DNA of 64,000 nt from Drouetiella hepatica Uher 2000/2452 (GTDB lineage: Bacteria > Cyanobacteriota > Cyanobacteriia > Elainellales > Elainellaceae): contig JAHHHD010000005.1 in NCBI GenBank assembly GCA_019359505.1, forward strand, positions 124,001 through 188,000, in the 5' to 3' direction. Each line of letters opens with the position of its first letter. The stretch's first letter is position 1. The notes below the pieces were generated by a model, which saw nothing but the letters and a program-made list of their open reading frames with translations, did no database searches and was not told where the DNA came from. The translations under genes and the position numbers were made by a program. Positions 26,501 through 36,241 of this stretch are shown in pieces.

Positions 26501-26619
26501 TGCCGCCTCATCACTTTAGATTGGTATCAGACGAGAGCTTGAAGCTTTCAGCCTCAGCAGCATTCACAATTTACGAATAGAGGTAGTATTCTCTAGTCGT
26601 TGTCTTGCAGGGTTTGACG

Positions 26620-27036
26620 ATGAATCGTCCAGTCGGAGTTACTATTGTTGCCACACTTCAACTGGTTGGGGCTATTCTAATTCTGATAGGGAGTTTGGGA
26701 ATCCTGTCATTCAGAGACGCGATCGCTCAAGAAGTCTCTCCAACACCCTCTGTTGCTCAGGCAGGTTCTTTTGTCGTCGGGTTTGGAATTTTTCTGCTGC
26801 TTCTGGGGTTGATAGGTTTACTGCTTGCCTATGGGCTATTTATGCTGCAATCCTGGGCTTGGGTCGCAACGCTGGTTCTGGAAGGCTTCAAAACCTTGAG
26901 TAACTTATCAACAGTAGCAACAGGCATCGGCAGTCGAGGCATTGCTGTCTTCCAGCTGGTTATTAGCGCGATCGTGCTCTACTACCTGCTGCGATCGGAA
27001 GTCAAGCGAGCCTTTGGGCGCAGAGCCGCAAGCTAG
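26620..27036 (+). CDS. Small multi-span membrane protein
   Basis: The 138-residue protein has an N-terminal helix (about 8-28), a second and third around 48-85 and a C-terminal helix (about 108-128), ending in a basic SEVKRAFGRR tail. This layout is common to small cyanobacterial membrane proteins of unknown function. I chose the ATG at 26620 (MNRPVGVT); a TTG at 26605 is possible. It is convergent with, and its last four bases overlap, the SLH lipoprotein gene. Confidence 0.7.
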   Translation: MNRPVGVTIVATLQLVGAILILIGSLGILSFRDAIAQEVSPTPSVAQAGSFVVGFGIFLLLLGLIGLLLAYGLFMLQSWAWVATLVLEGFKTLSNLSTVATGIGSRGIAVFQLVISAIVLYYLLRSEVKRAFGRRAAS

Positions 27037-28454
27037 CCTCCAATCGGCTTTTCAGGTGGGCGGGGGGAAGCCTCTGGGACCGATAGAGCATCTTTTGCCG
27101 ATAAACCTTCGCCTTGAGAGCCAAAATACCACAGCGCGGCTGCCGCTTCGGCACGGGTAACGGTCTTTTTGGGCTGAAACAGGGTGGTGTAGCCAAAGGC
27201 GCGACGGATATTAGCTAAGTCGCCATTTTGGTAGTCGGCAATCACGGCACGCTGGGCTTTGGGGTCTATTTTGGCGGCATCCTGGAAGCCCCAGGTTTGC
27301 TGAAGGGTGTCTAGGTTGGCGTTAGGGAGCGATCGCCGGATGTCAACAGGCACTTTCCAGAGAACCATGTCTTCGCGAGTCAGCGGCGCATCAGGGCGGA
27401 AGCTGACGGGGGAGCCATCGCCTGATAGGGCGCTAGTGATTAACCCAGCGTTGGCCAAGCCCTGGATGGCGCCAAAGTCCGGATCGCTGACGGGCACGTC
27501 TGGAAAAGCAGGGCGATCGGTAGATGTCCCTAACCGCACCTGGCGACCCGACTGATTGGCGTAGATTTGGTTATTGGCAGCTACCAGCCAGCGGGCATAT
27601 TCGCGGCGGGTAATGGCTTGGTTGGGCTTAAAAGTTGGGCTATTGGAAGTCGTGTTGCTGGAGGCAGACGATCGCAGGGGTAGCGCTCCCAATTTGAGCA
27701 GATCAGTAATATATTTTTGGAGTTCTGGAGGCGTCTGATTGAGATCGGCGTAGCTTGAGGTGGCGGCAGATCGATCTGGGCTTTGAGCCACGTTAGTCTG
27801 GGCATCTGGCGTCTGTGCCTCTGAGGACAAACCGGATGGCGGCACAGGTCCCACAAAAGCGGGATCGCCTGGTTGAGGCAAGCTGGTTTGGGACGATGGA
27901 TTAGAGGATTGACCTACGCCCTCTGAGAACTGATAGCTGAGCGTGAATTCTGTCTTGCCTACAGCATTTGAAGCAGTAGCCTCAGAAGAGGCGCTAGAGC
28001 TTGCAGTGCCCACCGTAACTCGCAGGTTGTCTCGCGACGCAACGATCGCTCCAGAAACCCCAGGCTGATCTAACTGCCAGCCATTGGTCTTCAGACTGTC
28101 CTGATAGAATTGCCGCACTTGGTCGCTAGAGTCAGCCGTTGCCCAACGAGTCTGGGTGGGCTGAGCCACTTCAGAGGTGATAGGCTGCGTCACGGCAACC
28201 AAATCCGCGTTGGGATAGCGAGGAATTTCGCCCGGAAATCCGGCAGGAAGCTGCGCCGTGCCGCTCTCCAATGATCCGTTAGGGCTATCATTGGGCGATG
28301 CCTCAGCGATCGCTGGACTTTCCTGAAGCCTGGGATCGGCTGCCAGCGATCGCTCCAAATTTGCCGCCCATGGCGCGTTGGAACAGGCACCTAAAGGCAA
28401 TATGCCACAGGTCATTAACCCCATCCACAAGGCAAAAGATTTGAGTGAAGACAT
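27033..28454 (-). CDS. S-layer homology (SLH) domain lipoprotein
   Basis: This 473-residue exported protein starts with a lipoprotein signal (MSSLKSFALWMGLMTCGILP, then LGACSN; lipobox Cys at about 24). A Ser/Pro-rich region with a small beta-domain (about 90-175) follows. SLH repeats occupy the C-terminal half: QAITRREYARWLVAANN, FPDVP..DPDFGAIQGLANAGLI, FRPDAPLTREDMVLW and KTVTRAEAAAALWYF. SLH domains bind pyruvylated wall polymer. Attachment to the outer side of a membrane plus wall binding suggests an envelope-tethering role. MATE and small membrane genes flank it. Confidence 0.85.
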   Translation of the reverse strand: MSSLKSFALWMGLMTCGILPLGACSNAPWAANLERSLAADPRLQESPAIAEASPNDSPNGSLESGTAQLPAGFPGEIPRYPNADLVAVTQPITSEVAQPTQTRWATADSSDQVRQFYQDSLKTNGWQLDQPGVSGAIVASRDNLRVTVGTASSSASSEATASNAVGKTEFTLSYQFSEGVGQSSNPSSQTSLPQPGDPAFVGPVPPSGLSSEAQTPDAQTNVAQSPDRSAATSSYADLNQTPPELQKYITDLLKLGALPLRSSASSNTTSNSPTFKPNQAITRREYARWLVAANNQIYANQSGRQVRLGTSTDRPAFPDVPVSDPDFGAIQGLANAGLITSALSGDGSPVSFRPDAPLTREDMVLWKVPVDIRRSLPNANLDTLQQTWGFQDAAKIDPKAQRAVIADYQNGDLANIRRAFGYTTLFQPKKTVTRAEAAAALWYFGSQGEGLSAKDALSVPEASPRPPEKPIGG

Positions 28455-28495
28455 GGCTAAATCGCTACTCTAGATTTCGCGCCGACTCCACAACC

Positions 28496-29872
28496 TTACC
28501 GTGAATCCACGTTAGTCCGCAGGTGCGCTTTACTGAACCGCCAGGTGAGGATAGCCGCCGCAACTGCCAAGCCAATTGCCAGCCCCCACCATAGCCCCAC
28601 GCCTCCCCAGCCTAGCGGAAAGCCCAAGACATAGCCGCTGCTAAACCCTACGCACCAGTAGGCGAAAATGCCAATCAGCATCGGGACTTGGGTGTCTTGG
28701 ATGCCCCTTAAAGCGCCGACAGCCGTCACCTGAATGCCATCTACCAGCTGAAACACGGCGGCAATGCCTAGCAGAATCTTTGCTAAGTCTACGACGGCAA
28801 AGTTTTCAGGATCGTGAATGTCTAGATAGAGAGAGACGATCGCCTCCGGAATAGTCCAAAATACCAGCCCCATCAGCGCCATAAAGACTGCCCCCACACC
28901 CATACCGAGATAGCCAGCTCGCTTTGCTCCCGCTAGATTATTTTTTCCCATTTCCTGACCGACTCGGACAGTCGTGGCGTAAGAGATACCCAGCGGAATC
29001 ATAAACGTCAGCGCTGCCGTCTGAAGCGCAATTTGGTGAGCTGCCAGGGTCACAGTTCCCAGTTGCCCCATGAGAAAAGTGGTGAGGGTAAAGAGTCCGG
29101 TTTCCATGGCTGCCAAAACGCCGATCGGCACACCAATCTGGACTAAATCCCAAAACATCCGCTTTTCAAACCGCTGCAAGTGATGAAAGATCCGGTAAGT
29201 TCGCAGCTGAGGCTGCCAGAGCACATAAAGCGTCAGCGCCAGAAACATCCCCCATAGAGACAGAACGCTGGCGCAGCCAATGCCAACAATGCCCAACGCC
29301 GGAAATCCTAACTTGCCCAGCATTAGCACATAGTTAGCAGCCACATTGAACAACGTGCCAATCACCATAATCACAATAACGGGTCGGGGCTGCGAAAGTG
29401 CAGAGACAAAGTTTCGCAAGACGGCAAAGCCCAAAGCGGGAAAAATACCCCAGGCGATCGCTCTTAAGTAGGCGCTTGCCAGCCGAGTATTTTGCTCTTC
29501 TTGCCCCAAGATCTGCATCAGCACACCGCCCTGCCACAGCAGCACTGTACTAGGTAAGGCAATTACAGCAGCCAGCCACAGCCCTTGGCGTACCACATGA
29601 CTGACCTCCTCGGTTTTACCTGCCCCAAATGCGGCAGCAGCTAAAGGACTCACAGATGCCAAAATGCTTGTGCCAATCAGCAAAAGACAGGTAAACAAAC
29701 TCGCCCCCAAGGCTCCTGCAGCTAGGGTCTGCTGTCCTAAAATGCCCATCATTACGGTGTCTACAAATCCTGTAGCGGCTTGAGCTAACTGGGCACCTGC
29801 CAGGGGAATGGCTAAATGCAGCAGCAAGTGAGTCTCTTTGACCCATTGCGATCGGGTCAGGGTAAATGGCAT
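28496..29872 (-). CDS. MATE family multidrug/cation exporter
   Basis: This 458-residue inner-membrane antiporter has about 12 helices. Family features are LAIPLAGAQLAQAATGFVDTVMMG at the start, the duplicated six-helix halves, VPIGVLAAMETGLFTLTTFLMG in the second half, and VDGIQVTAVGALRGIQDTQVPM. MATE transporters export drugs or dyes in exchange for H+ or Na+; substrates are not predictable. It lies upstream of the SLH lipoprotein gene on the same strand with a 41-bp gap, so the two may be co-transcribed. Confidence 0.9.
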   Translation of the reverse strand: MPFTLTRSQWVKETHLLLHLAIPLAGAQLAQAATGFVDTVMMGILGQQTLAAGALGASLFTCLLLIGTSILASVSPLAAAAFGAGKTEEVSHVVRQGLWLAAVIALPSTVLLWQGGVLMQILGQEEQNTRLASAYLRAIAWGIFPALGFAVLRNFVSALSQPRPVIVIMVIGTLFNVAANYVLMLGKLGFPALGIVGIGCASVLSLWGMFLALTLYVLWQPQLRTYRIFHHLQRFEKRMFWDLVQIGVPIGVLAAMETGLFTLTTFLMGQLGTVTLAAHQIALQTAALTFMIPLGISYATTVRVGQEMGKNNLAGAKRAGYLGMGVGAVFMALMGLVFWTIPEAIVSLYLDIHDPENFAVVDLAKILLGIAAVFQLVDGIQVTAVGALRGIQDTQVPMLIGIFAYWCVGFSSGYVLGFPLGWGGVGLWWGLAIGLAVAAAILTWRFSKAHLRTNVDSR

Positions 29873-30081
29873 GAATCAGAATTAGAGTAGGCTGACCTGT
29901 TTGACATAAAAGAACCTTAGCAGACGCATCAGCTCTAGTCTTCGCCTATGTTGACGATTTTCCTAATCAAGAACTCCGCCGCGAGCGGACGGAGTATGAA
30001 CAGCCAACTCTTCTTGCCAATTACTTACGACGCAAGCGGCGGGGAATCTACCCGTAGAGATTGAAATGAATTCCTGCTATA

Positions 30082-30111
30082 TTGACAAATTTTCTCAATA
30101 GTGAGTATAGT
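30082..30111 (+). promoter_or_regulatory. Sigma-70-type promoter upstream of crtH
   Basis: A TTGACA box (30082-30087) is separated by 18 bp from TATAGT (30106-30111). This is the best consensus promoter seen in the window. Transcription would start near 30118, 185 bp before crtH, and first cross the hairpin at 30149-30179. Confidence 0.7.
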
Positions 30112-30116
30112 AATTG

Positions 30117-30180
30117 CAGTGTTCTCCTCTCAAAGGATCGGCAGGTGGGATTAGTCGTAAGGCTAGTCCCCCATTTTTTA
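30117..30180 (+). ncRNA. Candidate small RNA or attenuated leader before crtH
   Basis: Starting about 6 bp after the -10 box is a short unpaired segment containing TGTTCTCCTCTCAAAGG. A hairpin with arms GGGATTAG/CTAGTCCC (one T-G wobble, 8-nt loop) and a run of six T follow. Promoter plus intrinsic terminator within 100 bp defines a transcript of about 60 nt. It could be a free small RNA or a terminator in the crtH leader. Confidence 0.5.
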
Positions 30181-30302
30181 AGCATTAATCTTCAAATGGA
30201 TATTGACCTTCAAAACTGCCCCTTATCTTATGGCAACGTTTTAGGTTTGGGGTTCATAAATCGATAGACTGATAGGAAAGGTTTTATCCGTCTTTGAAAT
30301 CT

Positions 30303-31847
30303 ATGGATTCTGTTTCTGAGCCGCTGACTGATCGCGCCCTGCTGAGTTCTCCGCCTGAAGCTTTTGATGTAATCGTAATTGGGTCTGGCATCGGTGGGCT
30401 GGTGACGGCAACTCAGCTTGCAGCAAAAGGGGCGGCGGTGCTAGTGCTAGAAAGCTATGTGATTCCAGGGGGTAGCGCCGGATATTTTGAGAGAGAGGGC
30501 TATCGGTTTGATGTCGGGGCTTCGATGATTTTTGGGTTTGGCGATCGCGGCACCACCAATCTCCTAACCCGCGCCCTACAAGCCGTCAACGTCAGCTTAG
30601 AAACGCTGCCCGACCCGGTACAAATTCACTATCACCTGCCGAACGGCTTAGATCTAAAGGTTCATCGGGATTATGAGAAATTCTTGCAGGAGTTGATTGC
30701 CCATTTTCCCCACGAGGCGCAGGGAATTCGGCGGTTTTATGACGAGTGCTGGCAGGTGTTCAACTGCCTCAATGTGATGGATCTGCTGTCTCTAGAAGAG
30801 CCACGCTACCTGACACGCGTTTTCTTTCAGCATCCGTTTGCCTGTCTAGGGCTAGTGAAATATCTGCCACAAAATGTGGGAGACATTGCCCGTCGCCACA
30901 TCCAAGATCCGCAGCTGCTCAAATTTATTGACATGGAGTGCTACTGCTGGTCGGTAGTCCCTGCCGATCGCACGCCTATGATTAATGCGGGCATGGTGTT
31001 TAGCGATCGTCACTATGGCGGCATCAATTACCCGAAAGGCGGCGTCGGTCAAATTGCTCAGAAGCTGGTGGAAGGGCTAGAGAAGGCAGGGAGCCAGATT
31101 CGCTACAAAGCCAGGGTAACGGAAATTTTGCGGGAGGGCGATCGAGCCGTGGGGGTGAGGCTGTCGTCGGGTGAAGTCATTCGCGCTAAAAAAATCGTTT
31201 CTAACGCCACCCGCTGGGATACCTTCGAGAAGCTATTACCCAAAGATCAAATGCCCCTGGCTGAGCAGAAATGGCAGCAGCGCTATGAAAAGTCACCGAG
31301 CTTCCTGAGTCTGCACCTAGGGGTGAAGGCGGAGGTTTTGCCGTTGGGTACCGAGTGTCACCATATTTTGCTGGAGGATTGGCAGAAAATGGAGGAGGCG
31401 ATCGGCACAATTTTTGTCTCCATTCCTACCCTGCTCGACCCAGACCTAGCCCCGGTAGGACATCACATCATCCACGCTTTCACGCCAAGCTGGATGGAAT
31501 CCTGGCAGGATTTGCCGCCCCACGAATATGAGGCAAAAAAAGAGCAGGTTGCAGGTAGAGTTCTTGAGCGATTGGCAGTCATTTTTCCCGGTCTAGAAGC
31601 AGGATTAGACTACATGGAAGTCGGCACGCCTCGCAGCCATCGCCGCTTTCTGGGGCGACAAGACGGCACCTATGGGCCTATTCCGGGGCGCAAGCTAATG
31701 GGTCTGCTGGGAATGCCGTTTAACCGGACTGCCATACCCGGACTCTACTGCGTCGGCGACAGCACTTTTCCTGGACAAGGGCTAAACGCAGTTGCCTTTT
31801 CGGGGTTTGCCTGTGCCCACAGAATTGCCGTAGATTTAAGGCTTTAA
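30303..31847 (+). CDS. crtH: Carotenoid isomerase (prolycopene isomerase)
   Basis: CrtH/CRTISO converts tetra-cis-lycopene to all-trans-lycopene, completing the plant-type desaturation route used by cyanobacteria. The 514-residue protein has the FAD-binding motif [18 protein letters not shown] at the N-terminus, [19 protein letters not shown], a central [18 protein letters not shown] segment, and the C-terminal second dinucleotide motif [23 protein letters not shown] chose the ATG at 30303; a TTG three codons earlier is less likely. It has its own upstream promoter and no partner genes nearby. Confidence 0.93.
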   Translation: MDSVSEPLTDRALLSSPPEAFDVIVIGSGIGGLVTATQLAAKGAAVLVLESYVIPGGSAGYFEREGYRFDVGASMIFGFGDRGTTNLLTRALQAVNVSLETLPDPVQIHYHLPNGLDLKVHRDYEKFLQELIAHFPHEAQGIRRFYDECWQVFNCLNVMDLLSLEEPRYLTRVFFQHPFACLGLVKYLPQNVGDIARRHIQDPQLLKFIDMECYCWSVVPADRTPMINAGMVFSDRHYGGINYPKGGVGQIAQKLVEGLEKAGSQIRYKARVTEILREGDRAVGVRLSSGEVIRAKKIVSNATRWDTFEKLLPKDQMPLAEQKWQQRYEKSPSFLSLHLGVKAEVLPLGTECHHILLEDWQKMEEAIGTIFVSIPTLLDPDLAPVGHHIIHAFTPSWMESWQDLPPHEYEAKKEQVAGRVLERLAVIFPGLEAGLDYMEVGTPRSHRRFLGRQDGTYGPIPGRKLMGLLGMPFNRTAIPGLYCVGDSTFPGQGLNAVAFSGFACAHRIAVDLRL

Positions 31848-31956
31848 TCGCCGATCGGTAGCAAGGCACACAAAAAGATTAGGACGCTTCAACTTTACAA
31901 TGAACGATTGATGCGATTCGCACTTGGCGAGTAATGCCGAATGACAAAACTCAGAC

Positions 31957-32069
31957 TATAGCCTTACGTAAGCCCTACGTAATTGAGTTAGGGCGAGTTA
32001 TTTTTTGAGAGCCGCGCTCCGTGCGGCTCTCAAAAAATAACCCATTGGATCTAAGCGCGTAGCGCTATA
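31957..32069 (+). repeat. Family B palindromic element (113 bp)
   Basis: The element runs from TATAGCCTTACGTAAGCC to GCGCGTAGCGCTATA. The core arms GTTATTTTTTGAGAGCCGC and their complement surround a TCC loop. The outer flanks lie in the same orientation as the copy at 47130, whose loop reads GGA. Confidence 0.85.
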
Positions 32070-32126
32070 TTCAGGTCATATTAGCTCTAAAAGTCAATCA
32101 ACACTAGCCAACTCAACCTATCTGCA

Positions 32127-32933
32127 ATGAAACGAATTCGACTTTTGCTGACTCTGTTCTTCACTGCCATTGCGGCAGCTTTTCTAATTACCGCCTGCAA
32201 TGGTGGAACGACGACTTCAGGTGCAAGTCCTGGCAAGTCTCTAACGATGGCAACCTCTGCCGACTATCCGCCCTTTGAATTTGTGTCTTCGGCAAGCGGG
32301 ACTCAGGAAATTGTTGGGTTTGATATCGATATCGCCAAGTATATTGCTGAGAAGACGGGCTATTCCCTGCAAATTCAAAATATTGACTTTAACGGACTGC
32401 TGCCCGCTCTACAGTCCAAACGAGCAGACTTTGTAATGGCAGGCATGACTCCGACTGAAGAGCGGAAGAAAAACGTTGATTTCTCTGATATCTATTACGA
32501 AGCAAAAAACACGATCGTTGCTAAGAAGGGCGCTAACTTAACCACAGGAGCCAGTTTGTCTGGCAAAAAAGTGGGGGTTCAGCTCAGCTCAATTCAAGAA
32601 GGGGTTGCTAAGAAAATTCCAGGCGTCACTCCAGTAGCGCTCAATCGTATTAGCGAACTTGTGCAAGAACTCAAAACGGGAAGAATTGACGCGGTGATTA
32701 TGGAAGACACCGTTGCCAAAGGATTTACTGCTACTAATACTGAGCTTGAATTTAACGTCATTCCCAACGAAGAGCAGGCAGGTTCGGCGATCGCTTTTCC
32801 TAAAGGATCAGCGCTCTCAGCTGAATTCAATCCAGTTCTTAAGGAAATGATTGCCAGCGGTAAAATCGAGGAATTGGTAACGAAATGGTTTGGTGACAAT
32901 TCCCCTGCGGCTGCTCAGACACCCGCTACATAG
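32127..32933 (+). CDS. Polar amino acid ABC transporter, substrate-binding lipoprotein
   Basis: This 268-residue type-3 periplasmic binding protein has a lipoprotein signal (KRIRLLLTLF ... LITACNGG; lipobox Cys about 24). Core motifs are SADYPPFEF, GFDIDIAKYIAEKTG, FVMAGMTPTEERKKNVDFSD and the second lobe GKKVGVQLSSIQEG. It delivers an amino acid (arginine, glutamine, histidine or similar; not resolvable from sequence) to the permease and ATPase encoded next. A 165-bp gap with a family C hairpin separates it from the permease gene, which may reduce downstream expression. Confidence 0.9.
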   Translation: MKRIRLLLTLFFTAIAAAFLITACNGGTTTSGASPGKSLTMATSADYPPFEFVSSASGTQEIVGFDIDIAKYIAEKTGYSLQIQNIDFNGLLPALQSKRADFVMAGMTPTEERKKNVDFSDIYYEAKNTIVAKKGANLTTGASLSGKKVGVQLSSIQEGVAKKIPGVTPVALNRISELVQELKTGRIDAVIMEDTVAKGFTATNTELEFNVIPNEEQAGSAIAFPKGSALSAEFNPVLKEMIASGKIEELVTKWFGDNSPAAAQTPAT

Positions 32934-32956
32934 ACCGATGGGTTGCGTTTTAGGTA

Positions 32957-33012
32957 AGCTGTTGATTTTTTGAAAGGTACGCTGTACGTCTTTCAAAAAA
33001 TCAACAGCTTGA
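32957..33012. repeat. Family C hairpin inside the ABC transporter cluster
   Basis: The near-perfect palindrome AGCTGTTGATTTTTTGAAAG... closes with ...CTTTCAAAAAATCAACAGCT around GTACGCTGTACG. It lies between the binding-protein and permease genes. It could stabilise or attenuate the transcript at this point. Confidence 0.7.
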
Positions 33013-33098
33013 TCGAAAATAATCCTGTCTATTTGCGTACTTTTTCCATCGATTTTTGATAGTAAACTACCTACAAAATCAAGGTACAAAAATTAAGG

Positions 33099-33833
33099 AT
33101 GGACGCTAATTTCTTTGAAGCAGCTTTGAATTCTTCACCGTTTCTGGCAAGAAGTCTAGCGCAAACTGGAGGACTCAACCTAGATTTTTCCAAGATTGCA
33201 CCTGACATTCCCTTTATCCTTACCGGAATTTGGGAAACGCTTAGGTTTACATTGACATCGGCTGTGTTTGGATTTGCTTTAGGAACCATTCTTGCAGTTT
33301 TTAAGATTTCAGAATTTAAGCCTTTGAAATGGTTTGCGGACTTTTACACCTCAATCTTTAGAGGAACTCCGCTACTTTTACAAATCATCATTATCTATTA
33401 CGCCACTCCTCAGCTAACAGGTTACGCCATTCCAGCCTTCATCGCAGGAGTCGTGACGTTTTCCCTCAATTCAGCCGCCTATACCTCAGAAACTATTCGG
33501 GGAGGCATTGCAGCGATCGATCGGGGGCAACGAGAAGCTGCCATGACGCTGGGAGTTAAATATCCTCTGATGATGTGGGATATTATTTTGCCTCAAGCCT
33601 TCAAAAACATTTTGCCTTCGCTGGTGAATGAAAGCATTGCGCTCTTGAAAGATTCTTCTCTCGCTTCCGTCATCGGAGTTGAGGAGTTGACGCGTCGAAG
33701 TCAAATTGTGGCTGGACAGAAGTTTATCTTCTTTGAACCCTATATTTTCGTGGGTATTGTCTACTACATCATGATTGTAGGACTGACCTGGTTTGCAGAA
33801 CGTTTTGAAAGGAGAATGCGCCTCAGTGATTAG
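33099..33833 (+). CDS. Polar amino acid ABC transporter, permease
   Basis: This is a 244-residue HisM/GlnP-type inner-membrane permease with about five helices. The family signature segment includes [32 protein letters not shown], and the EAA loop [28 protein letters not shown]. The C-terminus contains [16 protein letters not shown]. It probably forms a homodimer with the ATPase encoded next. Its last codons overlap the start of the ATPase gene by 8 bp, a translational coupling arrangement. Confidence 0.92.
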   Translation: MDANFFEAALNSSPFLARSLAQTGGLNLDFSKIAPDIPFILTGIWETLRFTLTSAVFGFALGTILAVFKISEFKPLKWFADFYTSIFRGTPLLLQIIIIYYATPQLTGYAIPAFIAGVVTFSLNSAAYTSETIRGGIAAIDRGQREAAMTLGVKYPLMMWDIILPQAFKNILPSLVNESIALLKDSSLASVIGVEELTRRSQIVAGQKFIFFEPYIFVGIVYYIMIVGLTWFAERFERRMRLSD

Positions 33834-34548
33834 AACAGAGTTTCTCTCTAAATCTTTTGGAAAACTAAACGTTTTAAAGGATATTTCAACCGAGATTGGG
33901 CAAGGTGAAGTTGTTGCGATTATCGGTCCTTCGGGTTGCGGTAAATCAACTTTTTTACGCTGCCTAAACCTCTTGGAAATGCCAACTAGAGGCAGAGTTT
34001 ACATCAACAATGTCGATATTACTCATCCCAAAACGGACGTCCGGAAAGCTCGGCAGAACATGGGCATGGTGTTTCAGCACTTCAATTTGTTTCCCCACAA
34101 AACGGTGCTAGATAACGTAATCTATGGCCCAACCAAAGTGAAGCAAATTCCTAAGGGTGAAGCGGAAGATCTGGGTTTGAAGCTGCTGGCTCAGGTCGGA
34201 CTATCTGAGAAAGCGGGCGTTTATCCTTCCAGACTTTCAGGCGGACAGAAACAGCGGGTGGCGATCGCTCGCTCGATGGCGATGCAGCCTGAAGTAATGC
34301 TATTCGATGAACCAACTTCTGCTCTCGATCCGGAAATGGTAAAGGAAGTGCTAGACGTAATGAAAGGGTTAGCCAGCACCGGAATTACAATGGTGATCGT
34401 CACCCATGAAATGGGATTTGCCCGTGAGGTTGCAAACCGAATTCTGTTCTTGGATGGCGGCGGTGTTGCCGAGGATGCTCCCCCAGAAGTTTTCTTCTCA
34501 ACGCCCAAGAGTGAACGTGCCTGCCAGTTTCTAGAGAAAGTTTTATAG
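33826..34548 (+). CDS. Polar amino acid ABC transporter, ATP-binding protein
   Basis: This 240-residue ATPase energises the permease. Walker A is [12 protein letters not shown], the Q-loop follows, the signature is [17 protein letters not shown], Walker B is [12 protein letters not shown], and the switch histidine is in VTHEMGFA. I chose the GTG at 33826, eight bases before the permease stop ends, with GGAGAATG ahead (AAAGGAG at 33808-33814) as ribosome-binding site. Earlier in-frame starts lie inside the permease gene. Confidence 0.93.
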   Translation: MIRTEFLSKSFGKLNVLKDISTEIGQGEVVAIIGPSGCGKSTFLRCLNLLEMPTRGRVYINNVDITHPKTDVRKARQNMGMVFQHFNLFPHKTVLDNVIYGPTKVKQIPKGEAEDLGLKLLAQVGLSEKAGVYPSRLSGGQKQRVAIARSMAMQPEVMLFDEPTSALDPEMVKEVLDVMKGLASTGITMVIVTHEMGFAREVANRILFLDGGGVAEDAPPEVFFSTPKSERACQFLEKVL

Positions 34549-34579
34549 TCTCAGACATCTACAGCTGTATTCACCTGAT

Positions 34580-34661
34580 TGGGACGGGGACATTTTGGGT
34601 GGCGCGCGGAGCGCGCCACCCAAAATGTCCTAAAGAAATTAAAGAAATTGAAGACGGCTAA
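34580..34661 (-). repeat. Degenerate family A element, inverted
   Basis: On the minus strand TAGCCGTC...TTTAGGACATTTTGGG matches the left half of family A. The hairpin arms GGACATTTTGGGTGGCGCGC and their complement are intact around GGA/TCC, but the right flank (CCGCCTTGGCGG) is missing. It follows the transporter cluster. Confidence 0.65.
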
Positions 34662-34666
34662 TAACT

Positions 34667-34705
34667 AAAACCCCCTGGTTGATTAGGCTATTACCACCTA
34701 GGGGC
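34667..34705 (-). terminator. Terminator of the 55-residue protein gene
   Basis: On the minus strand GCCCCTAGGTGGT pairs imperfectly with ACCAGGGGG and is followed by TTTTAGTTA. It lies 15 bp beyond the stop of the small gene at 34720. Confidence 0.6.
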
Positions 34706-34719
34706 TTCCTCGAAAATAT

Positions 34720-34887
34720 TTACTTGGACTTGCGATCGCTAGAATCTGCTACCCACTCAGACAACGGCTCTCCCTTAAAAGGCTGTACCCCTGTTTTAGG
34801 ATACTCATCCTGATCGCGACTAAACAAACGAAATGCGCCTTCAGAAACGTACAAGATTGCGTTTTTAATCGATCGAAAAATACCCAT
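34720..34887 (-). CDS. 55-residue conserved-looking small protein
   Basis: This ORF lies in an apparent intergenic gap. It encodes MGIFRSIKNAILYVSEGAFR and continues with an LFSRDQDEYPKTGVQPFKG region and a polar C-terminus (SEWVADSSDRKSK). An amphipathic N-terminal helix is followed by a Pro/Gly-containing acidic segment, reminiscent of other small soluble cyanobacterial proteins. GAGG and AGGA lie just upstream of the ATG, two HIP1-type CGATCG sites fall within it, and a terminator follows the stop. I do not know its function. Confidence 0.75.
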   Translation of the reverse strand: MGIFRSIKNAILYVSEGAFRLFSRDQDEYPKTGVQPFKGEPLSEWVADSSDRKSK

Positions 34888-35104
34888 AATCCTGACCTCA
34901 AAGTGAGTGGATATGCGCCTGTTAGTTAATTGAAATTAATTAACTGAGGTTGATAGTCTGTAGCGTCTATAAGAGTTAGGCAAGCATTACTTTTGATGTG
35001 ATGTAATGTGCTGTATTAACCAAAGCCAAAGCTAACTCTTAACACTACCGATCATAGGCGAAGCCAAGGCAATGCTGCATCATTCCTGACTATTCTTTAC
35101 AGCG

Positions 35105-36241
35105 CTAGCGAGAGACGCTTGCCTTCACCAACTGCCGCACGATCGCCGCAAGCTGTTCAGCACTATCGGCAGTGGCTAGATTTCCGGCTGCGACAGCCAT
35201 TGAGTGAAGCTGATCAGGCGATCGCAACAGATGCAAGACCTTACTTTCTAGGAGGTCAGAAGTCAGCTCAGACTGTTGAAAGACGAGGGCTGCATTTGCC
35301 GCTTTGAAAATGGCAGCATTATAAGACTGGTGATCCTCAGCAGCATAGGGATAGGGAATCAAAATTGAGGGGGTTGCCGTTACAGCCAACTCCGTCAGGC
35401 TGCCTGCTCCAGCTCGGCTAATGGCTAAGTCGGCACGCTGTAAAAGCCCTGCCATGTTGTCATAAAACGGCAGACAGAAATATTGGGGATGGCTGAGCGT
35501 CTGTGCGTCCGGGTCGCTCTCTCCAGTTAAATGCACCACCCAAAAACCCGCATCAAACCAAGCTGAAGCCGCCTGACGCACCAGTTTATTCAGCCCCACA
35601 GCTCCTTGACTCCCGCCAAAAACCACAATCAGCGGAGCATCAGCTGGAATGGGAAGATCGAGCTGAGCGGATGGCAGGTTCATTGCCAGGTTAGCTAAGG
35701 GACGAAACTGCGATCGCACAGGCGTTCCTACACAAACTGTTTTTGCCCTAGGCAAACGATCAGCGGCGGCAGCAAACCCGATAGCCACCACATCACAAAA
35801 TGGGCTGAGCCAGCGGGTCACCTTGCCGGGGAGAGCATTCGATTCATGCAGCACCACAGGCAAGCCCAACGATCGAGCCGCCAAAATGCTGGGGGCAGCA
35901 ATGTAGCCACCTGTAGTTAGGAGCGCCTGAAAACTTCCCTGCTGCAAAAGTTGCCGGACTTTGAGGATAGAGAGCAACAATCGACTAAAAATCTTCAGAG
36001 TTCCTATCCCAAAGCGCTGCTGAAAGCCCTCGACGCGAATCGTGTGCATGGAATAGCGATCGGGCACAAGCTGCCGCTCTAGGCGATCGGGCACCCCCAG
36101 CCATTCAATCTGAAAATCCGTGAGCTGCTCAGCGGTGGCGATCGCCGGAAACAGATGCCCTCCTGTGCCGCTAGCGGCAATCAGGAGTTTGGGTAAAGAT
36201 TGAGGGATGGGGGGATTGGATGTGGGATTCAGTGCGCTCAC
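35105..36241 (-). CDS. murG: UDP-GlcNAc:lipid I N-acetylglucosamine transferase
   Basis: MurG adds GlcNAc to lipid I on the inner face of the plasma membrane, giving lipid II for peptidoglycan. The 378 residues (GT28) show the N-terminal glycine loop AASGTGGHLFPAIATAEQL, the HESNALPGKVTRWL region, the C-domain loop VFGGSQGAVGLNKLV and SRAGAGSLTELAV (with PYPYAAEDHQSYNA). About 15 extra N-terminal residues precede the conserved start, so a slightly later start is possible. No mur or fts gene is adjacent, as usual in cyanobacteria. Confidence 0.95.
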   Translation of the reverse strand: MSALNPTSNPPIPQSLPKLLIAASGTGGHLFPAIATAEQLTDFQIEWLGVPDRLERQLVPDRYSMHTIRVEGFQQRFGIGTLKIFSRLLLSILKVRQLLQQGSFQALLTTGGYIAAPSILAARSLGLPVVLHESNALPGKVTRWLSPFCDVVAIGFAAAADRLPRAKTVCVGTPVRSQFRPLANLAMNLPSAQLDLPIPADAPLIVVFGGSQGAVGLNKLVRQAASAWFDAGFWVVHLTGESDPDAQTLSHPQYFCLPFYDNMAGLLQRADLAISRAGAGSLTELAVTATPSILIPYPYAAEDHQSYNAAIFKAANAALVFQQSELTSDLLESKVLHLLRSPDQLHSMAVAAGNLATADSAEQLAAIVRQLVKASVSR

